DNA of 64,000 nucleotides from Corbicula japonica. Lineage: Eukaryota > Mollusca > Bivalvia > Venerida > Cyrenidae. The notes beneath the pieces are model-generated. The model worked only from the letters and a program-made list of their open reading frames with translations. It was not told where the DNA came from and made no database searches. The translations under genes were made by a program, and so were the position numbers. This document shows positions 37,117-49,587 of the stretch, in pieces; within the stretch, counting starts at the first letter, position 1, and each line of letters starts with the position of its first letter. The stretch lies in NCBI GenBank assembly GCA_038501625.1, contig JAZAYU010000005.1, positions 4,030,001 through 4,094,000 on the forward strand, in the 5' to 3' direction.

Positions 37117-38870
37117 CAAGGGGTCTAACCTAAAGTAAGAAGATCGATGCTTTAAGACGGCCATTTCATGGAGAGTGGTGTCAATTGGTGATAAAACAGC
37201 ATTGTTTTGTTTACATCGACCACTAATTCAGTAAAGTAAGTACATTTTCTTGTATTATAGGTATTGTGTATGAGATAACCACCTAGCCACTTGTTTCAGA
37301 CATCTGCTTCTGGTCCGTTTTTGTCTGTCCATGCAGTGGTTGAAGCGTGAAAGAAGGGATAGCGACATAGGGGTCCAAACTCTGCAATGTCTGCAGACTG
37401 ATTTTGGGAGCTTTAGAGAATTAGATTTCGCTTTGCTGTGTTTGCGGGGTGCGGCATACATTATTTAACACTTTAGAACGTTTCCTGTGCTAATTGGAGC
37501 CTCTGTGTTCATTTTTTTACATTTAAGACGATTTCATGGAGAACTGTCTCACTTTAGGACAATTTCATGGAGAGCTATACATTTTGGAGAGGTTAGACAC
37601 TGATTAGTTTATAATGAACAGAAGTATATCTGTAATTTTTATTGTAATTGTACCATGTATTGAACATGATTATATTGGCAAGTCAAGAACTGCACCCATT
37701 AACTGCAATGAGCACAATTAAGACCAGTATATCATTGCTTGTTAGGTATCCATGACTGTACTATACTTTAGTGCTTAAAACGGATTACGCGACACAATTT
37801 CACCTTAAGACATCCCATTTTAACGTTTGCACCAGCTTAAAAGTCATATGATCGGGATTGGATGCTCGTGATACTGATTATGCAAATTATCTTTATTATG
37901 ACAATCATTTGATAGGGCTTTTTACCTTTTTAGCTTTACCCAATGGTAAAGTTTTGAATTAAAACATACACCGGCATTAGTGAATTCACACCTCATGGCA
38001 AAACTCTTTATTAAACACCGGTCCGTATTGTTATCAAGAAGCCCTGATAATTGATATTAACGGTCACTCAAACTGCCAATCACTGTTAAGTATATTGACT
38101 ATGACACTTCTTATAATAACACCAGGTGTTTCTGTTCATTGTACATCGAATTTAGTGGAAAATTAAATGTCCTGACCAGAAATAATTTAAATTTATTCGC
38201 TTTTCTTTGTATTTCGTTTAACAAAAATTAATATTCGAACACTTAAAAGTATTAGAATGTCTCGTCTGTATTCGAATGTTTGAATAATTGTTGCAGTTCT
38301 TGACTTGACAATATAATCATGTTTAATACATGGTACAATTACAATAAAAATTACAGATATACTTCTGTTCATTATAAACTAATCAGTGTCTAACCTCTCC
38401 AAAATTTATAGCTCTCCATGATATTGTCCTAAAGTGAGACAGTTCTCCATGAAATCGTCTTAAATGTAAAAAAAAATGAACACAGAGGCTCCTATTAGCA
38501 CAGGAAACGTTCTGAGTGTTAAATAATGTATGCCGCACCCCGCAAACACAGCAAGGCGAAATCTAATTCTCTAAAGCTCCCAAAATCAGTCTGCAAACAT
38601 TGCAGAGTTTGGACCCCTATGTCGCTATCCCTTCTTTCACGCTTCAACCACTGCATGGACAGACAAAAACGGACCAGAAGCAGATGTCTGAAACAAGCGG
38701 CTAGGTGGTTATCTCATACACAATACCTATAGTACAAGAAAATGTACTTACTTTACTGAATTAGTGGTCGATGTAAACAAAACAATGCTGTTTTATCACC
38801 AATTGACACCACTCTCCATGAAATGGCCATCTTAAAGCATCGATCTTCTTACTTTAGGTTAGACCCCTTG
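37117..38870. mobile_element. Foldback element with ~580-bp inverted arms
   Basis: Left arm 37117-37697 and right arm 38292-38870 are near-identical inverse copies around a ~595-bp spacer. Ends read caaggggtctaacctaaag and its inverse. The same 68-codon frame (MYAAPRKHSKAKSNS...) appears in both arms with two substitutions, merely mirroring the duplication. No transposase. Confidence 0.88.
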
Positions 38871-38879
38871 CAGTTATCA

Positions 38880-39985
38880 TGTAGTTTGAAAAGTTTTCTT
38901 CGCAAAACTCAATGACATGAGTTGGCGGGTACATCCGGGTTATTTTAACCTATTTTTATATTTAACTGCTGTACCGTGACGCACGTAGATATACCTGTAA
39001 AATCTATACACTATGTACAATATCCATAAATGTACACGAATCAGTACCTGTAAAACGCTCAATTTGCAGATGATTTCAAACACGTATACATATACATGTA
39101 TTTAGAAGTCTTCCTACATATATAGCAAATAATTTAGCTATGAAAATTCGAATTCCTTGAAGCGATTTATGTCAATAGATCATAAGGTCAATGTACACCT
39201 TATAGACTGGCGAATCAACGATAGATTACGGAATTCGAACCGAAGATGTTATGGGCATAGGCCGGTGACACAAACTCACTATTCAGGAAACCCCGTTATA
39301 AAGGACATTTTCCCTAAGTCTGCTAGTTGTCCTTAATAGAGAGGTTTCATTGTAGTTATATATAAAGGACTGTCGTCATTGCACTGTCATTAACAAAATG
39401 AAATTATACAAAATCTCTCCAACGACTAAATTAAGTTTCTTATTAATTAATGCGGACATTTGAAGTATTAGGTGTTTTCAAGTTTTTGTGTTTTTATGTA
39501 AATGGTATATTTAGGACTGGCAATTTTGCCTAAATGTTCTAACATTTCTTAACGCATTTAGATAAAATACACTAATAATAGTTTAGATAATAGTTTTATT
39601 GAACTGCATTTTGCCGTTTGAGAGATCTTAGTAATGTTTGTATTGACGGAAATACAAAATGTCATCTTTATTGAGGTAAAATATGGAATATTCCAACTCT
39701 ATGTAACCTTTTATCTCTTTTATTCCATGGGTGACCAATTTAGATCCAGATTAGCCTGAACATCAGTACAGTCTGATCAGGACATACACTGTAAGCCTCC
39801 TATTATAATCATATGTATCTATAGTCACACCCACTGGGGTAAATGGTTGAAAGTATGTTGAAACCAATCGCACAAAGATTCTGTAAAAATGTGACTCGCA
39901 ACCTCTCGGGATTCATACACACGACGGTTAGTTAAAAAACAAGTAATCACACTAACTTGTTACACAGACTGTTTAAGGAAAAAGC
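38880..39985. other. Intergenic sequence, no gene recognised
   Basis: AT-rich. A degenerate B-box-like minus-strand motif near 39898-39925 is the only hint of a SINE scar. Confidence 0.4.
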
Positions 39986-39992
39986 TATTTAA

Positions 39993-40437
39993 GAGGTCGC
40001 AAACATTGCAAATGGCGAAAACAGGCTAAAATTTCAAAAAAAATGAATTTTGGGGGAAATACTTATTGCCACCTAGATTTTAGTACTTTCACTTTGAACC
40101 AGGAAGTAAGATTTCCTTGAATTTCTTGAAAACCCTAACATTATTTTGACGAGTTGATACTAAACATTGTAGACCAGCATATACTTATGTCAGGTATGAG
40201 TTGCTTTGGTATATTGTTCATGAATTTCAGAGTTCTCATGCAAATGGTTTTTCTTTTGTTTAAGTATGTGCTTGGTAATTAGATCATGAATTAGACTAAA
40301 TTGAGCTTGCAAACATTTACTACATCCATAGCTAAATACATTTAATAAATAAAATCTAGGTGGCAATAAGTATTTCCCCCGAAATTCATTTTTTGAAATT
40401 TTAGCCTGTTTTCGCCATTTGCAATGTTTGCGATACT
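39993..40437. mobile_element. TTAA-type MITE, copy 2 (complete)
   Basis: Inverted arms of about 95 bp: tcgcaaacattgcaaatggc at 39997 and its inverse ending at 40433. Both flanks are TTAA (39989-39992, 40438-40441), as for piggyBac/Kolobok-type insertion. Terminal bases differ (GAGG vs AGTA), so it is not brand new. Confidence 0.8.
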
Positions 40438-40565
40438 TTAACGCAAAGCGCTACACACAATTTGGCCAACGTGTGGATTATCTCTTTTTCCTACAGTGCC
40501 GACCAGCTATTTATAGAACAGCATCCTTTTGTCTGTAGTTCTTAGCGATAGGAAGTTTCGGTTAT

Positions 40566-40611
40566 GCCTGGAAGATCGAAGAATTTGCTGCAGAATCCAT
40601 GTGCGAAAGGT
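40566..40611 (+). CDS. Possible first coding exon of an unknown plus-strand gene
   Basis: ATGCCTGGAAGATCGAAGAA... encodes MPGRSKNLLQNPCAK and meets a good donor (GAAAG|gtatgtc). No partner exon could be assigned. Speculative. Confidence 0.2.
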
Positions 40612-40619
40612 ATGTCGAT

Positions 40620-42260
40620 TGTTTTGATTAATTCACAGTTTAAGGAAATTTTGATTCACAGTTTTAGTATATTTTTTCAATGCGAAAAAACAAAACTTTT
40701 TGACAAAACCATTGTAATTTATGAATAATATTGACCGTGGATTTATCTTAGACTGGCAAATTATAACAGAGGGTGGGGAACGGGACAGAAGAAAGTATTT
40801 GCGGGGAGGGGTCTATATTTCTGTGCAGAAAATGTTGGAAACAATGACTGATCTTAGCTTTTAATCTATTTGACGTTTTGCATTCGTGCTCATCAATTTT
40901 GAGAGGAGAGAAGGGGTGGGGTTGGGGGTTGCCGCTTTCGCCACACCCCGTCCCTAGAATACGCCCAATACCGACAGTATGCATATCATGTTTGGACAGT
41001 TTCGTTCCTAGTGTCTGGTCATTTGTAGTTATGAAATCATAACACTGTTGTTATCAAATGAAAAAATGTCGTGAAACATAATTTTTTTTTTTTTCAGTCC
41101 CGCTGCAGGGGCTTATCAAGAGGTGTTTATGGGAGGGGGAGGGAGTTAGTGTTCTTTTTTGTCTCCCTTTGCAAGACGCGTTTATATATTGTATCTATCT
41201 ATCATGTTGTAAACTTGTGTGTGTCCAGTTTGAAAGATGTTTTAATTGAATGTATGTACACGACCTCGTATTTTTTCAATTACCTCAAAGTACTGATGTA
41301 CATTTACCTCAAAGTATTTGTGTACATGTAATATGATATCAAACTGAAACTGAATCGCTTTATGATATTTCAGTATATTGGTTAATGATTTATTAGTCAG
41401 CTTAAAAAAGGCTATTCAAACACTCGTTATATTGCGAAAACTGCAGTAAATATTTGTCAACTGGGCTAACAATTCAATTATTTGCATTTACAATACTCTT
41501 ATCCATGTAATATACATAGCAGTACCTTGCTCATTCCGAAACTTGAATTTATACGCTATAGTACGTTTAGGATAACTAGACTGTCACGTGACAGAGTAAT
41601 TCAAATATGGTTTATCAGGAAGATGTCTTACATTTCACTTGGCGAGAACTGATAACTGGAATGATATAGCTCTTGTACGATATACCTGGTTTTTCTATTT
41701 TTAACTGGCACTGTTATCTGCGACACGCCCACAGTCTGTGACGTCACGCTCAGATCTGCCATAAAATCATTCTTTGTTATATGAACAAAATGTCATGTGA
41801 TTGCGTACTTATTCATAACCAATAACATATTGTACTGAAGAAAAATAAAAAAGTTTCCATCTTTTATGCTGATATTCTCTTTAAGATGCTTTCTTTTAGA
41901 TATTCTCTTTAAGATATTTTCGTTAAGAACGTTTTAAATGGTGTTTTATTTGACTGATCACATTCCTAAAGTAAACTCTTAATACATATATAAAATGCAG
42001 TTTAACAGTTTAACTGTAACACTTTTCAAACACAGTATAGTGATTTCTCCATTAAGATAATCGACGAAAACAAAAACAGAAACATTAAATGGGGCACGTC
42101 ACGGGAAAAGTACCTTCGGTCATTTTAGTGATATTTTGTTTTTTACTGAATTTAGAAAGAACATACAACTAAAAACTAATTTCTTATAACTAAAATGTGA
42201 TTTTGATACACATTTTGACAATTAATGTTTTTTTTTTACCGCGAAATGCATAATATATAA
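40620..42260. other. Intergenic sequence, no gene recognised
   Basis: AT-rich with a 10-T run near 41085. A short direct repeat (gatattctctttaagat, 41870 and 41900) is the only structure seen. Confidence 0.4.
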
Positions 42261-42265
42261 ATATA

Positions 42266-42385
42266 ACATGTCTGACAGGGTGACAGTAAAATTGTCAACT
42301 TGAGGAAATACTGTCAACCGAGGCGAAGCCGAGGTTGACAGTAATTTCGAAAGTTGACAATTTTACTGTCACCCTGCAGACATGT
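42266..42385. repeat. 120-bp near-perfect palindrome (snap-back MITE)
   Basis: ACATGTCTGACAGGGTGACA at 42266 and its inverse ending at 42385, with an inner tactgtcaacc / ggttgacagta pair around gaggcgaagccgag. One or two mismatches only. Confidence 0.85.
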
Positions 42386-43591
42386 AACATTTATTTTATT
42401 ATACCGAAAAACTATTCAAACCATGAACAACTTTATTCAATAATGGTATTTAATAATGGTGGGGTTTTCCACAATTTCACTTAATTCCATGTTATTTGAC
42501 CGAAGAAATTCGCTAAACAAATTAACCCCACGCTTCACAACACGCTTCGTGTTTTTTAGTCTTTCTCTTGATCCAGAGTCTGCCTCGTTTATGGTAGAAA
42601 AAACGTTTGTTGCTTGACATTATTGTCGTCTGCTTACAACGGAAATGTAAAAGATATTGCGCATGCGTGAATGGTACAGTATAATTTTCGAACATTCCGT
42701 AGCTATGGTAGCGGGTGACAGTATTTTTCCGACAGTTATTTTTTGTTTGACAGTACTTATATGTCACGGTGGCCTATGGAAGATTAACATTGTAAATGAA
42801 ATTGAGGTATAATAATAAATAATGTCGTCTTCGCAAATTAATAACGTCATTTCAAAGATTGACGTCAACTGCCAGAAGGTACTTTTTCACCTGAGGCGCC
42901 CCAAATCTAGAGCTTAAATTACTTCATTACACACACCGATGATTAATACGTACGGAATCGACCCTACGCATGAGCAAAAAGGAGTACCTTGAAACTTTGA
43001 AACCGTGTCGCAAAATAAGGCTTCTGATTGGACAATGTGACTTTCATCCGGGTGCAATAGTCCAGATGGCTTGCTTCCGGATTTTAAAACTGAAAAGCCG
43101 CCATTTTGTTTCTCGATTCACATTTTCAGATGTTCTTCTTCCATATGTTAAATAACAATTAAGATTAAACTCGCCAAAAAAAATTAAGGTAAATAAGTTT
43201 CTACACTGATTAAAACCTAATATTGTCACAGAGTTAGGGTCTAACAGTAGACTCCACCGTAGCGATGAAGTATTACGGTAGTTGTTCGAATTGGTTCATT
43301 AATTAAAATACATTGGCAAAGTGACAATTACACCGGTTTCCCCAACATTCTAAAGATAGGAAATTTGCGACTTTTTTATTATTTTTTTTTACTGCAATCA
43401 TCAACAAGAACAGTAAGTTTAACATTGCAGTTTAGATAGTAATATCGATTGATTTCGTTTTAATTTGGTGTGGGAAAGAGATTAGGTATTGCTTTGAATG
43501 AACTCTGGATATTGTAGACTGGACAGAACTGGTCAACATTTTATGAAATCTGACCAGCTAAGCCTAATGGCATTGAAGATGTGTATTCATG

Positions 43592-43645
43592 ATTAGGACT
43601 CGAACCCAAGGTTCTCAGATATAGCATACAGCTACTCTGTTAATA
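43592..43645 (-). repeat. tRNA-like B-box remnant
   Basis: The minus strand reads CTTGGGTTCGAGTCCTAATC with an A-box-like segment (ACAGAGTAGCTG) 30 bp upstream. Likely a SINE scar. Confidence 0.3.
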
Positions 43646-44430
43646 TAAGTTGAAATTTGAGGCATGGTAAAGCTGTGTTTACCAAATGCTATCTGAATAA
43701 TGCTTCATTTACATTATAAAAGTTATAAGAGCTACATTTCATAAAAAAAATGAGGCATAGTGTAGAATGATTTAAATAGGAAGCACGGCGAAGCTGTGTT
43801 TACCACTAAATATTTATTTCAGATTTTAGGAATAATTGCTCTGTCGAACAAGTAACTGTTACCAGTTCAAATGTGTTGCATGGTGAAGCCATGTTGACCA
43901 TTAATTAATTGATATAAATTTGAAAATTTATTTATTTTATTTAGTTTTCACAGTCCAATAGTTTGTGTCGAGCTTTTGTATACATGCCTGATCCAGATGT
44001 TTGAGTGTAATGATCGCTACAGACTTCCCGACAGCTACACTGCTAATAAAAGTTGAAATTTGAGGCATGGTAAAGCTGTGATTACCAAATGCTATCTGAA
44101 TAATGCTTCATTTACAACAAATAAAAATTATTAGAGCTACATTTCATAAAAAAATGAGGCATAGTGTAGAATGATTTAAATAGGAAGCACGGCGAAGCCG
44201 TGTTTACCACTAAATATTTATTTCAGATTTTAGGAATAATTGCTCTGTCAAACAAGTAACTTTTACAAGTTTAAATGTCTTGCATGGTGAAGCCATGTTG
44301 ACCATTAATTAATTGGTATAGATATGAAAATTTATTTATTTTATTTAGTTTTCACAGTCCAATAGTTTGTGTCGAGCTTTTGTATACATGCCTGGGTCCA
44401 GATGTTTGAGTGTAATGATCGCTTACACAC
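43640..44430. repeat. Two-copy tandem duplication (~400 bp)
   Basis: gttgaaatttgaggcatggt, the gaataatgcttcatttaca block and the cagtccaatagtttgtgtcg block each occur twice (43640-44010 and 44050-44415) with few differences. Contains small hairpins cacggcgaagccgtg and catggtgaagccatg. Confidence 0.85.
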
Positions 44431-44684
44431 TAAGAAAATAAATTAAGTCATCGGAAAGTATATGCATGCATTGGGCAAATAATATCGTTAATAAAATTTG
44501 TTTTTTGTAATTTGTATATCAGTTTGAAGTATACATATGAAAGATGCGTGACAAATCTGGTTCAAAGAGCATGAAACTGGAATAGGAGAAAAATTAGACT
44601 ACTGGAGAGGTAATTTTTTTAATTTACCCTTAATAAACAGTACACTCAAACAGCACAGAATTTGCCCTTCCTTTACATGACTAT

Positions 44685-45087
44685 GCAGGGCTGGACAAAC
44701 CCACTAGCCCGATGCCCTGGACAAGCTGAAAATTGTATCGGACAGTCTCAAAATATCTGATTGCTTGTCCGTTGGCTAGCTCAATTTTTTAGTGCAGACT
44801 AGTTTAAATGTTAATTTGATATGCGCCATTCTTTTAGCACCATATGCATATCATATTACAACAGCAATAAGTTTATTACAAAATAACATGTTTTGAGATC
44901 TGTTTTAACATTATCAAGCCCCCATGTAACGCTTCCTCTTGAATAAATTCCTGTTTCTTTCTTTACTGTTTATACTGACCAATCAGAATTTGCTTAATTG
45001 CGCAAAAGTAGTACTAGCTGAAATGTTTACTCAGCTAGTTCTGGACTAGTTACAAAAAAACAAACAACGAAATTTGTCCAGCCCTGC
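44685..45087. mobile_element. MITE with perfect 15-bp TIRs
   Basis: GCAGGGCTGGACAAA (44685-44699) and TTTGTCCAGCCCTGC (45073-45087); flanked by TAT on both sides, a PIF/Harbinger-like 3-bp duplication. Confidence 0.85.
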
Positions 45088-45089
45088 TA

Positions 45090-46270
45090 TGGTGTACCTT
45101 AATCTCCGGCATGTTCACACAACATCACCTGAACATGTCAAATTTTTGGAAGACACAGATTCAAAACGCCACAAAGTTTCTCTGTGGACCATGTTGTTTC
45201 CGAATATGAATGCTTGTTGGAAAGAGTACTTTGTTAAAAACGAGTGATACCGGCAAATTCAATTAATGGGACAAGCAAATTACTGTATAAAATTACGAAT
45301 TTTTGCTTTCTTTTTGTATTTAAAAATTATCAGATTACCTGGTTTTCATACAAAAAATACTGTACAATTGCTAGACAGTTTATTGTAGTATAGCAGCAAG
45401 TGAAGCGACAATTAATTGACTCCCAACGGAGGTCGGTCGGGATGTTTGATACGCCGCATGGGCACATGCTGTTGATTAGCTAATCAGCTGTTTATGACTA
45501 ACAAGTTTTTTTGACACTGGGTTTCTGTGTATTTGCCACTTGTCCAGATATCGATTAATGACTTGTCTGGGACTAGATTTCAGACGGTCGCTGTAGGGTA
45601 CGTATACACGCATCGCTGCTTTTCTGTTAATTACACTAGGTAACTTGGGAAACACAGACATTGAATAAACAAAGGCAAAATTAGTGGTGGTTATTAATTA
45701 TTGAAGACAAAAGGGCGTTTATGGGGAAAAGGGCAGAGTGTTTGAGTTTAGGGCAGAGGGGCGCTCTCCAAAAAGGGCGGGGCAACGCGCCCCGATATCA
45801 CGCTATAGATACAACACTACATGATGTTGTACATACATGATGGGTCCCTGTGGTCACTTATTTAATCCTTTATTTAGTGGGTAAATCTCATAATCTTGTT
45901 CACTTTTTTAGAAAAAAAAAAGAATGCTGTTTCGGTTTTCACAGTTAATAACTTAACCTACTTCATGGACACACCTTTTTACCACATGGTCAGCCCATGT
46001 AAATCCAGATCAGATGGCATAGATGTAGATTCAGATTAGCTGGCACATCTTTTTGTGGTCTTTAAATTGTGATAACACTTTATTTTAATCTTATGTAGGA
46101 ATTAAAGATGGCATGAAATTTTTCATCATTACCATCTTCCTTTTATGTGATTTTAATAAAAGACCCTACATGTAATAAATACATTATGGCAACAGTATGA
46201 ATTGTTCACTGTTAACTGCAACAGCAATTTATGTACATCTTCATAAGCCACAAAAGTGACCGTATAACTG
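45090..46270. other. Intergenic sequence, no gene recognised
   Basis: An open frame on the minus strand (45661-45476) is not recognised and has no clear splice context. A GC-rich patch at 45720-45800 holds gggcgaa/gggcaga repeats. Confidence 0.4.
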
Positions 46271-46279
46271 ACTTACTAA

Positions 46280-46740
46280 AAAGGTGAAATATGCATATCA
46301 GGAATCGCCACATTCAGAAAAAACAGCCTCCCCACACGGTCAAGAAGAAGAGAGGGGGAGAGAGCATGGTTAATAAAATGATCAGTTTCAAAAAAGACAC
46401 CACTAACAATAAACAAAAATGAGAACCCGAGGGGTTACCGCCTTGGAACGGTCAGTGGCAAATCAAATTGCCACTGGGGGTTTAAACCAGGTTCTAGGGT
46501 GCACCCACCTCACACTTGCCCCAACAGGTTCTCATATCACAAAACAAGTACAAGTTGTCTCGGTGAAAAAACTCCAACCCACTTATCGGCTTAACAATAT
46601 TGCATGCAAGAGCACACAAACATATAAAACATAAGAAGCTAAAAGCATTGCAAAGCCGAAGAGGCGGGTACTCAATGATCTTACCGAGACCAGAGTTCCT
46701 GGAGTAAAATCAGCAAGAACACGATAACAGGGATAAAAGA
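46280..46740 (+). repeat. Dispersed repeat family R1, copy 4 (best copy)
   Basis: Runs from gaaatatgcatatcaggaat through gagaacccgaggggttaccg, ccttggaacggtcagtggca and ggggtttaaaccaggttct to gaccagagttcctggagtaa. Copies at 1550-2500, 16097-16300, 35290-35645 and 54000-54055 share parts. Confidence 0.75.
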
Positions 46741-47649
46741 AACAAATCGAGCTTCTAGGTTCTTTTAAGAAAAGATTTCCCCATTAACCTTCATAAACTC
46801 TTAAACCCCTGCCACCGTCGTGCAACCAAAGAGGTAAGCATAATGATCAACTGTAGAAGGGTTAATCACCAGGCCTGCAGAGCGCTGTAAAATATCATGT
46901 TGGTAACCTTTCTTTTTAAATTTACAGATGGTTTTTACGAATAACCGGGAGAAATTAACACTGCCTTTTATCTTTTTAAGATTATAAATTAAATCTCCAT
47001 AAAAAACTGGCTGTGAAATACCTTGTTGCAAAAGTGATTTTAAACTACATCTGTATTTATGAATTAAATCTGGGTATCGGCGATAACACTTGCAAAAGGT
47101 TTTCCTTAATTTGTGATACCGATAACCTTGTTTTAAAAGTTTTTCTGTAATGCAAAGATTACGTTCATTGAAATCATTAACATCGTTGCAAGCTCTTGAA
47201 AAGCGAACACGCTTTGAGATATAAACCCCATAAGATGTTGCACGGGGAACATCGCCGTCTAAAGACGGAAAATTTACTATATTAAAATTAAAATCATCTC
47301 TTTTATCATAAATTTTAGTAGTGACATAACCATTTTCAATGGACAGATTTAGATCGAGAAAGTTTGCTTGCTTTTCTGAAGTGTTCGCTTTATTAAGTTG
47401 TAGTTCTTTAGGATAAATCCTATTAACCAGTAATGGAAAATGGTTAATGTCCATATTTAATAAATCATCAAGGTACCTCGAGGCGTTGTTAAAAGCTGTA
47501 ATTATATCATCTTGATGTTCAGTAGAAAGAGATAACATAAGGTCTCTTTCATGACAGTATAAAACAGATCAGCAACAAGGGGTGCACAATTAGTACCCAT
47601 TGGGATGCCTATTACTTGTTTATAAATAGAGGTACCGAATCTAACATAT

Positions 47650-49587
47650 ATATATATATCTTTATTGAACAAAAAACAAATGCCTGTGATTACATAATAA
47701 TATACATATTTACAATACCAAAAATTCACACATGAAATGATCAGTGGTCAGTGGCGGTCATGTTAATATATAGAAATCGACATAAACAAATCTGAAAATT
47801 ATAGCAATAATAGATAATAGAAACAAATCAAGTATATCGTTTTCAATCTTATGACTAAAATGTAAAATACTTTTATCCTTGGAGAAAAGTGACTGTTGTT
47901 TAATATAAAAATTCATTACGGCGTTCCATAGCTTTAAACGTGTAAATTGCCAGATTCAAATTAATTGTTTGGTCCTCGCAAGAAAAAAGTTCAATAAATT
48001 TTGGAATGTTTGGTCTTTTGCGGAAATATGGTTTTATATATCTTATTCTTAGATCTTTATAAAGTTCACATTCGAGTAAGAAATGAAATTCGTCTTCTAA
48101 ACTGTTACATAAAATGCATTTGCGTTCATTTCGAGGTATTGCTTGCGGTTTATGCCACCGTCCTGTTTCTATCGCTAGTCTGTGTGAAGATAATCTTAAT
48201 CTTGTCAACGCTGATCTATATTTTTGAATTTTAACTTGTACTAAATATTTTGAAAAATTAAAGTTTGCAAAAAGTCTAAATGTTGAGGCTCTAAGTCGAT
48301 GTATTCAATTCTGCCATCCAGTTTTGAGTAAAAATATCTTTCAGTCTTTGCTTAACTGATGATATAAAAATATTTTCGTTTCCGACTTCTTGAAACAACC
48401 ATGCGTAATTCAAACCTAAATTATAAAGAATAGATCTAACTGTTTTTGCCCAATTTGAAATATCATCATTTCTTTCGATATCACTTAACATCATGTTGTA
48501 TGTTTGCTTAGTAAGTTTAACACTATCACATTTAATAATTTTAAGCCAATATTTTATTATTTGAGTAGTTCTTTGATATTTTAAAGGCATTCTTCCTAAT
48601 TCACCGTAAATGAAATTATTCTGTGTTTGTGTTTTAACCCCTAAAATATTTTTACAAAAATTGGTATGAATATTTTCTAGTTTCGTTGCGTCATTTATTC
48701 CCCAAACTTCACATCCATAATTTAAAATAGGTTTTATGAGTTTATCGAATAAATCAAGTCTGTGCTTAACTTCCAGGTTTGTAATTTTTTGAAGGTACAG
48801 TTTCATTTTGAATATGCTTTTTAATGCTTGACCAGATAACGCTTCGAATGTTTGTTCAAAAGATCCCCCACTTGTGAATACAATTCCAAGATACGTGAAT
48901 TTGTTAACAATTTCGATTTCTAAACCATTGTAAAATAATCTTGTATTTCGCGCAATTCTCCCCCCTTTTCTGAAAAACATAACTTTGGTTTTATTAACGT
49001 TCACTGTAAGTTTCCATCTTTCACAATAATCTTTAAGAATATTCAGGCCTTTTTGTAAATCATCTAAGCTATCTGATATAATAACAATATCATCCGCATA
49101 TAAAAGTAAGAAAAGTTTCAGCATGTCCGTACTTATACCTTTAAAGCCTTTACGACATAGTGTTTCTTCAAGGTCATTCAGATATATAGAAAAAAGGAAA
49201 GGGGATAAACAATCACCCTGACGGACCCCTAATGAGCATAAGAAGCTATCACTTAATAAATTGTTTGTTTTAACTCTAAACTTAACATTTTGGTACATTG
49301 ATCTTAGGACATTTAGAATTTTTCCCCTGACCTCAAATTGAATTAATTTCTGCCAAATATTTTCGCGTACTAGTAAATCAAAAGCTTTTGTAAAATCTAC
49401 AAAAAAAGCGTATATCTTCATGTTTTCATTTAAAACATGATTTATTAATCCATGTAATACGAATACATTGTCAATTGTTCCCATGTGTGACCGAAATCCC
49501 GCTTGAGATTCTATGTAGACTTGATAATATTCAGCCCAACTATTTAACCTATTATTTAGAATTCTGGTGAAAAGTTTACCCATGGTA
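47650..49587 (-). mobile_element. 5'-truncated LINE inserted into the RT element
   Basis: The host frame is cut after ...LLDNIYV (49588) and resumes at YVRFGTSIYKQ (47645). The LINE 3' end has aataaagatatatatatat, and the target text tttatgt/atatgt is repeated at both ends. The 5' end starts within the RT (VMGKLFTRIL). Confidence 0.8.
47900..49583 (-). pseudogene. LINE reverse transcriptase with C-terminal zinc knuckle, one frameshift
   Basis: The 430-residue part (49583-48291) carries SQAGFRSHMGTIDNV, motif A FVDFTKAFDLL, GVRQGDCLSPFLFSIYLNDL, the catalytic YADDIVII box, a KTKVMFFRKGG segment, KFTYLGIVFTSGG and LIKPILNYGCEVWG. A one-base shift near 48290 separates it from ASTFRLFANFNFSKYLVQVK, TRLRLSSHRLAIETGR and CILCNSLEDEFHFLLEC, the CCHC-like knuckle. 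Endonuclease and N-terminus are missing. Clade (RTE-, I- or CR1-like) not resolved. Confidence 0.85.

Noticed and set aside
37255..38732. MYAAPRKHSK... frames in both foldback arms as a conserved gene pair
   Set aside because: They are inverse copies of the same DNA; two differences out of 68 codons simply reflect arm identity, and no family match or start context supports coding.
45476..45661. Minus-strand frame with DRLKSSPRQVINRYLDKW
   Set aside because: Looks protein-like, but no splice sites or family known; considered and dismissed as the missing rGC2 last exon because it lacks the expected GKG-MKT motif.
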